From: Rhodeus uyekii
Lineage: Eukaryota > Chordata > Actinopteri > Cypriniformes > Acheilognathidae
Reading direction: 5' to 3'
Length of the DNA: 64,000 nucleotides
NCBI GenBank assembly: GCA_037043235.1
Contig: JAWRVZ010000101.1
Coordinates: 372,001 to 436,000 of the forward strand
The translations under genes and the position numbers were made by a program. Below are positions 22,294-31,095 of this stretch, in pieces. The notes below the pieces were generated by a model, which worked only from the letters and a program-made list of their open reading frames with translations, was not told the origin of the DNA and made no database searches. Numbering within the stretch: position 1 is the first letter of the stretch; every line of letters starts with the position of its first letter.

Positions 22294-22954
22294 TCTGAAC
22301 CGACATTAGTGTTCGAGCTACCCCTAAAGTCACGACTGGAGGGGGCTGAGGTTCCAGTATACCCACATACGTGTCTGTGTAAGGATTTGCTACACCATTA
22401 TCTTTGACAAAAATGGGAATTGCCATCTCTGATAGCGGTGGAACAGACACCTGAGTGACACTGACGACAGAACTTTGAACTGGAATTAGTGACTGGGGCG
22501 GTGAAAGAGGCACTGACGTATTATAAAGTTGTAGACGTGCGTGTGGGATGTCAATGGTGACTGAATGTTCAATTAAGAAATCCCATCCTATTAAGACAGG
22601 ATGAGTAGCTGCACGTATCACATGGAATACATGAGGAAATGTTACCTCTCCAACGTGTATGGGAACTGTTACAGAGCCAAGAATGTCCAATAACTGTCCA
22701 GTGACCGATGACGCTAACACAAATGATTTGCTAATAGACTGAGTAGACAAAGCTGGAATTGATCTACGACAGTCATCAGTAATGAGAGAAAGCCCTGACC
22801 CTGTGTCAACCAAAGCATGAAGTTCAGTACCGGCAAGTGCAATTTGAATGAATGGTGTAGGTGGAGTAGTTTCTAAACCCACTGAATCAGAGTGGACCAT
22901 TGATGGGGATGAAGCTGGCAATTGGTCCCTAATGACAGCTTCTACTCGTTTCCC
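22268..22954 (-). CDS. Gypsy retropepsin (protease) domain of pol
   Basis: Entered by a -1 shift from gag at 22954-22948. The aspartic protease motif LHALVDTGSGLSL is followed by a flap-like region and HPVLIGWDFLIEH (ILG-like block). It would mature gag-pol in the particle. There is no ATG at the start of this frame, which fits translation by frameshifting. A stop (22270-22268) ends the frame just before RT because of a one-base indel. Confidence 0.85.
   Translation of the reverse strand, partial: GKRVEAVIRDQLPASSPSMVHSDSVGLETTPPTPFIQIALAGTELHALVDTGSGLSLITDDCRRSIPALSTQSISKSFVLASSVTGQLLDILGSVTVPIHVGEVTFPHVFHVIRAATHPVLIGWDFLIEHSVTIDIPHARLQLYNTSVPLSPPQSLIPVQSSVVSVTQVSVPPLSEMAIPIFVKDNGVANPYTDTYVGILEPQPPPVVTLGVARTLMSVQNGKGIVSC
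22894..22954 (-). promoter_or_regulatory. Candidate -1 ribosomal frameshift signal between gag and pol
   Basis: Heptamer GGGAAAC at 22954-22948, placed as G GGA AAC in the gag frame, two codons before the gag stop TAG. After a 5-nt spacer, GAAGCTG (22942-22936) pairs with CAGCTTC (22917-22911). Loop bases GGACCA (22928-22923) pair with TGGTCC (22899-22894). A slip of -1 opens the protease frame. Confidence 0.8.
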
Positions 22955-24306
22955 TGAGACGGTGAGAAAGGGGCTGTCCCCTTGCGAGATGGGGAGAAAT
23001 GTACATGTCGTGTGGGGGATTTTGGCAGACCTTGGGAATGGGAGGGTGGCGATGGCGAGCTATGTCTACGATAACTGGGGCTTCTATACTGGCGGCTTGG
23101 TGAAGGTGAACGGACATAACGGGTTCTGTGTTCATATTCGAAATCAGGTCGGCGGTCTCGTGATGGTGAGTAACCTGAGCTTGAGCTACCATAATGATGT
23201 CTGTTGGGGGTGTATTGGTCAAACTGTGTGTAATGGGAAGTGTGTGAGTCGTGACCGCGGGAGGAAGGGGAGTAGCTGCAACGTCGTTGACGGCAGAAGT
23301 CATCATGTGGAGGTGCTGGACTGCTATCTGAATAATCATGGTGGTGTCGTGGAGGACAGCAGTCATGGTACTGCCGTCGACCTCTTTGTGGACGTTGTGA
23401 AGAACAGCTGCAGTCCCGGTGGAAGTGATGGTCGTCCCGATCAGGCTGGCGATGTCGCGCTGTGATGTCCGAGTCCACAGCTGCACAGGTCCGATGTGGA
23501 GAATGAGTCGAAGATGTCACCTCGTCCTGAAGGCTGGAAATCCGCTGCGAGAGCTGGTCCATGCGTTCATCAGTTCGCCGCAGGTGAGTCTGACGTAAGG
23601 CGTGTAGGTCGGTTCGGAGGTCTGCGATGGCTGATGCCAGTTCAGTGATGTGAGATGATGTCACTGTTGCAGATGATGGGTGTGGATTCACCGCCACAGG
23701 CATGACAGCTGAAGGGTTAGCCACACTAATGGCCAACTGAGCACGTTCACATTGAGCAGCCACTTTCAAAGCATTGTCAAAAGTCACAGCACCGTGCTCA
23801 TGGATTTTCAGTTGGAGTGTTGGATCTAAGCCAGTCACAAATCTGCGAAAAACTTCACAATTCCGTGCTGCTGCATCATACTGCGGAAATGCTTCAGTCA
23901 CTAAGTTTGTGAGCTCAGCAGCATAAACTTCCAGAGGTTCTTGAGGTTTACGGGGACGAGCATTCAAAAATGTCTGAAATGTGGCCAGAAAAGTTGTACG
24001 TCCGAAAACAGAGCTCAAACTGGCTTTAGTCAAGTCATAGTCAGCTTTCACCATAGGGGAGAGAGACTGCCAGTATGCAAATGCTGGACCAGTAAGCTTT
24101 GCTGGGAGAAGTTTGGCCTTATCCAGTGGTGCAGATGAGACATTAAGTGCCACTTCGAATCTTTGTGTCCACACATTAAATGGCTCTTTACCATCCCCAG
24201 AAAAAGGAGCAGGAAGTTCAATTTTAAATGGCAGATGTGGATACGATTCATCCGCCATGTGTCTGTCTCTTTGCAATGCAGCCGCGTCACGCTCGTCGTC
24301 CGCCAT
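22942..24306 (-). CDS. Gypsy gag (454 aa)
   Basis: ATG start at 24306 (MADDERDAAALQRDRH). Residues ~20-200 resemble the Ty3/Gypsy capsid fold, with FSGDGKEPFNVWTQRFEVAL, LTGPAFAYWQSL and a LEVYAAELTNLV region. A predicted coiled stretch lies around residues 215-250 (DLHALRQT, MDQLSQRISSLQDEV). The C-terminal third is very rich in Arg, Ser, His and Pro (RS-like) and no CCHC zinc knuckle is visible, so RNA binding probably relies on the basic tail. Gag would form the particle. The ORF is uninterrupted and ends in TAG at 22944-22942, inside a frameshift signal. Confidence 0.9.
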   Translation of the reverse strand: MADDERDAAALQRDRHMADESYPHLPFKIELPAPFSGDGKEPFNVWTQRFEVALNVSSAPLDKAKLLPAKLTGPAFAYWQSLSPMVKADYDLTKASLSSVFGRTTFLATFQTFLNARPRKPQEPLEVYAAELTNLVTEAFPQYDAAARNCEVFRRFVTGLDPTLQLKIHEHGAVTFDNALKVAAQCERAQLAISVANPSAVMPVAVNPHPSSATVTSSHITELASAIADLRTDLHALRQTHLRRTDERMDQLSQRISSLQDEVTSSTHSPHRTCAAVDSDITARHRQPDRDDHHFHRDCSCSSQRPQRGRRQYHDCCPPRHHHDYSDSSPAPPHDDFCRQRRCSYSPSSRGHDSHTSHYTQFDQYTPNRHHYGSSSSGYSPSRDRRPDFEYEHRTRYVRSPSPSRQYRSPSYRRHSSPSPPSHSQGLPKSPTRHVHFSPSRKGTAPFSPSQGNE

Positions 24307-24434
24307 TTTAAGGGGGGGAGGTGCACGTAATCCGAATTTGCAAAAATATGAAAATAAAAAATGAGCTCGTGTAAAAAAATTAAAAAACGATAGATTAAAC
24401 GGCTCTGCAAATTAAAGCGGCGACATTCAAAGTC

Positions 24435-24500
24435 AAAAAGTCAAGTCAAAGTCAGCTTTATTGTCAATTCTGCAATATATACAGCACATACGTACAGAGT
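24435..24500 (-). repeat. LINE 3'-end fragment in the Gypsy leader
   Basis: The words agtcaaagtcagctttattg, tcaattctgcaatatatac and agcacatac(g/a)tacagag are shared with 47199-47262, the 3' end of the minus-strand Rex1/CR1-like LINE. The fragment lies between the primer-binding region and gag of the Gypsy element, in the same orientation as that element. Confidence 0.75.
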
Positions 24501-24560
24501 ACATATTCACGTTGTTCAATATGAAAAAACAAGTTTCCCAAAATACACTCAAAAAGCCAA

Positions 24561-24574
24561 CCGCGCTGCCACCA
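24561..24574 (-). promoter_or_regulatory. Candidate primer-binding site
   Basis: One base inside the end of the 5' LTR the minus strand reads TGGTGGCAGCGCGG. It begins with the TGG complementary to a tRNA 3' CCA, where a reverse-transcription primer site is expected. The tRNA is not identified. Confidence 0.6.
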
Positions 24575-24575
24575 G

Positions 24576-26183
24576 TGTAACGCACGTGGGTTTATACTAT
24601 TATAACAGTTCTCACCCCGCGCTGGTCGTGGGTTCTTGGCTTCTCAGATGCTGTTTCACTCGTTATATGGAGGACACTCACAAGTAGCTCCAGTGAACTC
24701 AATACTGTTTTTTATTGAACAACAATAAGATTGTAACATGACGTTAAAGCCGCGGATTACAAAGTGCGTCTCCCGTCTCCCTCTCTGCGTTCTCAACTCC
24801 CCAGACTGTCTTCACCTGCGATCTAAATCGTGCGACGCTGTTCTCGCGATATCATCGCGAGAACATCTCGTCATACTATCCACACTCACATTTAAAGTTG
24901 CAGAACATTAGAACCACAGATTTAATTCCCTACAGTTGTTTTTTTTTTTTTTCAAAATGTAAAAGTGAAGTTATTGAATATTTAAAATTAAGTTTCATAA
25001 TTAAAAAATCATAAAGATTATGGTTATTATGGTGATTTTGGTTACAGTGCAGTTACTGAATAGGTTTCAGAAATTATGCAAAAAATATAGTTTTATAAAC
25101 ATATTAGCATATGCATTAATATGCACTTATAAGCATATATATTTATTTAAATAAATAACAATTAAATTATTCAATAATTATAAATGATAATAAATTATTA
25201 AATTAAAATATTTAAGCATATATTTTTTTCCAAACTAAGAGTAGTAGGCTGTGACAATACAATAGGGCACCACTGATGTGTGAACTGAATGTGGTAACAC
25301 TGCACACATTAATAATTTTAGTAAGGTTTGACGGGATTTGCAATTTGCAGACAGTCCCTTAGCCCTTCTTTCTCACACACAGATCAATGCATTTGATCCT
25401 GTGCGATGGAAGGCTCGTTTTGAGGAAAATTAAGTTGCAGCTCGTTATCTACGTTAATATGATTGAAAAAAGGTATAATTTGTGTTTTAGCAACGTTTAG
25501 CTCAGGAGTTATTGCCAACTTTCCTTAAGTCTGTTCATTATGAATTTAACTCTTCTATCTGATGTTTATGTTGCTCTTGCATTAGATCAAATTGACATGC
25601 ATTAAACCTGTTTATTAAGTGTCATTACACAACATGAAAACACAACTCATAATCTTAAACAGAAATGTAATGACTGAACCAGTCGCGAGCGTCAGTCATT
25701 GCGTTCATTAAGCGACTCGTTTGGTTTCTATTCGTCCTGATCTCAGCTGAGATGAATATACTCACAGTGTGAAGGCTGAATCGGGTTTCTAGCAGGATGA
25801 AGCGCTGTTCCTCATGTTCTCTCTCTTTCTCTCTTCCTCTCCTGCACTCTGTGTGTGTTTTTGCTTCGGCTGCTCGAGCGCCTCTACCGACAGAAAACAA
25901 TCCCTATTAAACTATAAATCCTTCATCGATCAGAAAACAGGTGCAAAAACACAAACCCTGTGTGAGATCTGGATTTAACGTTGATCATTCATTATACGAG
26001 CAAGATTGCAATGTTTCCCGAACATCCACAATATTGCAAATGTAACATTGATTTTTAATCAACAGAACAACAAACAAAAAGGTTATATTGTGTTCATTTT
26101 AAAGACAGTATTTTAAGCATGTTTCTGTCTAATTTGCAATTAAATAATAGTTCAAAGAAAAGCCATATTAGATCTGCAAAACA
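24576..26183 (-). repeat. 5' LTR, full length (1,608 bp)
   Basis: In the plus view it begins TGTAACGC and ends AAAACA, followed by target repeat agtta. It shares 24576-26076 with the 3' LTR. The part 26077-26183 is present only here and is read as the U3 start lost from the other LTR. A conserved 81-codon antisense ORF inside has no recognisable domain and is probably chance. Confidence 0.85.
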
Positions 26184-26377
26184 AGTTATGTTTCATAAAC
26201 AAAACAAATCCTGCGAGACAATGATTCAATAAATTTCATAAATGCAGCCACTTTTTTCATCACTGAATGAATGAATCGATGACTCACTGATAAAATAGTG
26301 ACTTGCCAACACCTACTGGCAGTTTTAGTTCAACATTTAAAAGTATCACTTCATTTTACAATCATTGCATATTTTAT

Positions 26378-26545
26378 ATTTACATTTACATTCATGTATT
26401 TGTCAGATGCTTTGATTCAAAGTGACTTGCATTGCATTCAAGAAACACACTGACATTATAATCAGTTCTTGCTTTCTCTGAGAATCGAACCCATGAACTT
26501 GTTGCAAGCTCTCTACTGTTTGAGACATAGGAAAGACTACCTTCA
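26378..26545 (-). repeat. tRNA-like/V-SINE-like element, antisense
   Basis: Contains acattcatgtatttgtcaga then tgctttgattcaaagtgac, the V-SINE tail in reverse. Further on, gaatcgaacccatga is the complement of a tRNA-type B box (GGTTCGATTC). It is related to 34858-35020, where the B-box complement reads gaatcaaacccatgac. Confidence 0.55.
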
Positions 26546-27240
26546 ATATATCTCTATTTAACGTTTTTTTTTTATTTAAAGTATTATTTATTTTATTAAG
26601 CCATTTATAAAGGTAAAAAAATGCTCTTCAAAAATCGATTGAGGGACAAATATTGTTCCTTATTGTAAAGGTGTGACTGCAGTGTCAGTGGAAGAGGGCT
26701 GTTAAAGCCCTCAGGCGGTACAGCACACTAAAAATGTGTGTTTGAGAACCACTGTTTTAATCCATACCGCTGACTTAAGATGCACATCCTTAAGAGCACA
26801 GTTTTACATTTAAATGATAGCATATTTAGATATAAGTTTAGCATGTGCAGGATAATGAAGCATTAGCCATTGTTTTATTATAGGAAATAAATACAAACAT
26901 TTGCTTATTTAGTTATAGCACAGTTCCCCACGCAGATAAGAATTTATAAATTCTTAGTCATTCTTAGTAATATTTACATATGTTAAAAGTGTCATGAATA
27001 TAAAACACTAAATCAACTACTGTAAACTATTGAAAACTTTATTATGGCAATTTGGTTAAATAATTGAATAACCGAAGATGAAGCAGAATTCCAGTAAAAG
27101 AAAGCTATACCACAGAAACTTTGATCTTGAAAAAGGTTGAGAAGCTCTACTAATGGATGTTAGAATCGAGACAAATGCAGTGATCAGGTTGGCCAATCAC
27201 CCCTGCATAGAGACAGTGAGCCGTTTATGTAATTGTGTCA
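26546..27240. other. AT-rich interval with a hAT-like terminal motif at 26737
   Basis: Contains gtgtttgagaaccactg near 26737-26753, like the 3' end of hAT elements. No partner end was found. Otherwise no feature was recognised. Confidence 0.35.
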
Positions 27241-28420
27241 GGTTTGTGTGAAGGGATGAGCGAAGAGTCAATTATACGGAGGGGAAAAGGACTTTTGTTA
27301 ATAATATAAATAAAACAAAACACAAACAAAAATTACCCCGAGGAGGGAAATAAGATTTGACTCAACTTGAGATGAAGCATGATGGCAGAAAAAAATTATG
27401 ATAACCAAGCACAGGAAAGCAAATACAGGGAGAATAAATAGGGAACAAAGAGGGACGGTAATGAGGGATGAAAGGTGGGGCCAATGAACCAATAACGAGG
27501 AAACAAGACAGGCGGGGTTACACAATAACAGGACAAAAACATGACATGAAAGCACGCAGCTGATGAAAAAAGTAATCGCGTCTTACACGACAACACACAA
27601 AACAAGACGGCGTGCAGCCCGAGTGAACTCAAAACCACACACACTCACAGAACACGACAGAGCGTACGAGTAAACACTCATCTCATGCTCTCACAACAGA
27701 AGACAAACACACAGAGCATGAATGTCTGAAACACAAAACCGAAATCAAACAAGACTAGACGGACCATCTGGAGTCCCAGCATATGGCCAGGGTGGTGCCT
27801 GAGGGACGGACCAGGTGGGCTCTTGGGTGGCGCCGGAACGACCTTGGGCGCTGGGATGATCTCAGAGTCTTGAGGGATGGAGAAATCACTCTTGTCTTCG
27901 AGGGCGTTGCTGTGGCACCAAGTCTACCAGGCGGGCTCTGGGATGGCCTCCTGGATTTGTGAAGGAGAGGAAGCCGTCTTCTTCCTCCTCCTGTTTTTGA
28001 GGTCGAGGCGCTGCAGTGTTAAGAATACCTCTGGGGGCGGTACGGTGGAAGGTGTGGTAAGACCCTCCACTAACCCCCAGAAGTTCAGGTGGTCCAGCCC
28101 TCTCATCCTCCACCTGCTGAGAGGCTCATCGAGCGCATCATTTAAAAGGTCCTAGAGAGCAATATCATTGAACCCCAGTCATGCTGCAGTAGGGCTGAAC
28201 CTCCGGGGCAAAACCTCTCAGATTGTTGATGGAGGGAGTTAAAAGCCTTGAACTGCAGCATCCGATCGTAGAGGGGGCTGGAGTTCGTAGCGGCTGGTGG
28301 AATATGTGAGCCCTTCCTCCACTGAGTCCTCGTTTGACTGCTTTGTTTTGTCAGGTTTGGGTGAAGGGATGAGCGAGTACAAGGGCTTTTATTGATAATA
28401 AATATAAAACATGTGAGGGT
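27237..28420. repeat. LTR-like and gag-tail-like repetitive block
   Basis: The phrase tgtcaggtttgtgtgaaggg with atgagcga at 27238-27265 recurs at 28349-28375, giving two partial direct repeats about 1.1 kb apart. Between them, 27760-28140 reads like an antisense Pro/Glu-rich retroelement tail. The boundaries are not resolved. It may be an internally deleted LTR element. Confidence 0.35.
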
Positions 28421-28673
28421 GTGATACATGCACTGCTGTTACTGTAATAATTCACTGTATCAGTGGTCAAATAGCTGGAACAAAGTCATCATCATCAAAT
28501 CATCATCATAATGATCAGTAATTATCAATGGTGATAATCAGCCATTATTAAATGTTGTAATACTATAATATTATTTTTATAATGTATTTCTGTATCATCT
28601 TCACTTAAAAGTAATAACAACACAATTACAGCCTTACTGAACTTTGCGGCACCTGGTGACTGTGTGTAGTTAA

Positions 28674-29756
28674 TAGGGATGAGCGAGTACAGCATTATCT
28701 GTATCTGTATCTGTTAACCATATGAATTATCTGTATTTGTACTCGGACTGGGCGGGGCCTAACCCAGAAGTGGGCGTGCCTTTACCTGGTATGTTATTTT
28801 TAATCATGCAAATGATTTGGGTCGATCAGAAATTGTTATATTTATTGCTGATTAGAAAACTATTTACATGACAGCATCAGCATTGAGCTTCAGATCAATG
28901 GTTTTGATCACGATAACACACAAACTATATAGAGAACAAGTTTTACTACAATTTTGCTACAATACAACACATGCGGTAGCAATTATGAAAAAAATGTAAT
29001 GGACAAGAGTTTTCATTTGAAAATAACTTTCTTTTTTTAACTTTTAATTTTTTTATGATCAGTGTGATTTTTTTCATTTCCACACCAGGTATGCGTGTGA
29101 GTGAGTGAGTAAGAGAGGGGGGGGGGGGACTGTGTGTTCTATGGATCAAATAGTCTGACGCTGTTTTTAAGATCTGCATTCCTTTATCTTGTATGAAATA
29201 CAGCAAGAAAGAGTCAGACACTCAGAATCAGTAAAGAAAGACTCTTTCTCAGCAAGAAAGAGTCAGACACAAAGAGTCAGTAAAAAAACTGGATAGAGCA
29301 GCAGACGGTAAAAAAATAAAAATCTCCGACAGACAGAGACGCAATGCTAGTCGCATACTACCAAGAACCACGTCTGAACAAACCCCACATTTACTAGAAC
29401 TCTACTGGTTAATAAGTACTGCAAACAAACCGAAATAAAAAACAAACCTGAAGCTGAAGAAACCCTAAACGTTAACGGAAAAGACCCGCGAACCTGAGTG
29501 ACTGACAGAGAAAGACACCTGTTCTCGTCTCAGCGTTCTGCGCGTCATTGAGCAGGGCGGAGCCGCGGGACGCAGCAAATCTGCATGTGTAGGGGAGGGG
29601 CGCTGTGACTAGCCTATCACAGAACGCAGACACAGTCAGCTACACAATGAGGACTTTTATTCAATCCGAGCACAGATAATGACTGGTATTACTCGTATGA
29701 TACTCGTACTTGGCAAAAGTACTTTATCCGTACCGGATACTCGTTTCAGCCGAGTT
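28674..29756. mobile_element. hAT-like non-autonomous element, family A copy 2 (inverted)
   Basis: Begins TAGGGATGAGCGAGTACAGC and runs as the reverse complement of 7316-8281, ending at ggatactcgtttcagccgag. Its last ~20 bases diverge, and no 8-bp duplication was found, so this end is altered. It carries an extra segment around 29215-29370 with a repeated agcaagaaagagtcagaca word that copy 1 lacks. Confidence 0.78.
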
Positions 29757-29788
29757 TCTGCAGTAATTCTGCAGCCTCGCAGCGGTAA

Positions 29789-30308
29789 TGTTATGAATAT
29801 GAGCTCTGCGCTCCCCTCTCTGGCCACCGGAGGGAGCTCACATTTATACTGATACACATACACTACATTTCCCAGAAACCCACACATTGGACTGATTGCA
29901 CACACCAGCTGGACACCATTATCACTGTTTGTCACACCAGCTGTTAACCATCACCTGGACTATAAAAGACTGCTTTATCCATGCACACACCGCAAAGTCT
30001 TGATTTGCTGTGCGATCAGTCTGAGCTTTGATAATCCTGTCCTGTTTACCGGTTACTGATTCTGTTGTTACCTGTTTCTGATTCTGCCTGCCAGCCCCGA
30101 CCCTTGTTTGGATTATCGCTCATGATTGTTATCTGCCTTTCTTGACTCCTGCCTGAACTACGATTCTGATTCTGTCTGCCTGCCTTTGTGATCCCCACCT
30201 GAATTAACGTTTGTGTTTGCTCTCTGTTTGCCGTGACCTTCTGCCTGTACGACCATTCTTAATAAAGACTAGCAATTGGATCTCTGCCTTTGAGTCCCCA
30301 TTGTTACA
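29789..30308 (+). mobile_element. Solo LTR (520 bp) with 5-bp target duplication
   Basis: Begins TGTTATGAATATGAG and ends CCATTGTTACA, flanked by ggtaa at 29784-29788 and 30309-30313. TATAAAAG lies near 29961 and AATAAAG near 30260. It belongs to the same broad LTR family as 6180-6626. Confidence 0.9.
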
Positions 30309-30313
30309 GGTAA

Positions 30314-31095
30314 TATGCATTTTGGCTGACTACCTACAGTAACTATTGGCCCTTTATCCGTTTGAGTTGTGCTTCAGCTCTGTGCGATTGTGGAGATGAA
30401 TATATGGCTTTCCAACTGCTCAAAAATCATATAACCAGCTTATATGAAAAGGATCTCAATATGACTATCTTAGCTTTACCCATTAATAGACACGGTAGTT
30501 CCTTGAAAATAAATTCCAGCACAGCAACAACAACCTTAATGAAATGAGCCTTCACAGTAGATTATGCATTATAATCAATTCTATTAGAGATACATATGGG
30601 AATTTATCTGTTCAATGCAATACCACACTCAAATCCCTCAGATTCAAGCTAATGTTGATTCTTGTTTTATTACAAGTTCTGTTGTGCTCTCTTTTTGTCA
30701 GCAGACTCCCTCTATCCAGCGTTTGTTTGAAACAAGTGATTGCCCTGAGGTTTGAGATTGTGATAATTCTGGCTTGTTGCGACAACTAAACTATGCCACT
30801 ACCCCATGGGTTTAAGCAGCCGGAGCAACTTTTCTCTATTTACAGATATGACGAGACACTCACGGACGAGTGACGCAAGTACGCAATTTCCCACAAGAAG
30901 CATCCAGTTCCGTCTAAAATATAAACATTTACAATAGGATTACCATGGTGAATTAGGGAAGACAAAACCACATTTTGAAAGAAGGTTTGATGTGTATTGA
31001 GATACTTGAACAAAAGGTTACATAGTACATCTTTAATCTGAATGTTAAATTATTTACTTGTGAGAAGTAAATGAAGTGGCCACATGGACATTTGC
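30314..31095. other. Interval without recognised genes
   Basis: No domain-bearing ORF was seen. The last part is 3' flank of the third zinc-finger gene. Confidence 0.35.

Larger units (their letters stand above)
18216..26183 (-). mobile_element. Young Gypsy-type LTR retrotransposon, near-complete
   Basis: An 8-kb element on the minus strand between direct repeats agtta (18211-18215 and 26184-26188). Two long direct repeats with only a handful of differences by eye are its LTRs. The interior holds gag (24306-22942), protease, RT, RNase H and integrase in three frames. The PR-RT-RNase H-INT order is that of standard Ty3/Gypsy. LTR similarity suggests recent insertion. It is probably non-autonomous now, because two pol frameshifts and a deletion at the integrase/3' LTR junction are present. 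Confidence 0.92.

Noticed and set aside
22848..23465. A 205-codon plus-strand ORF.
   Set aside because: It is antisense to the Arg/Ser-rich tail of gag, where biased composition keeps the other frames open.
26455..26545. Possible tRNA gene (B-box complement).
   Set aside because: Only B-box-like sequence is present, joined to a V-SINE-like tail; no cloverleaf could be drawn, so it is a SINE part.
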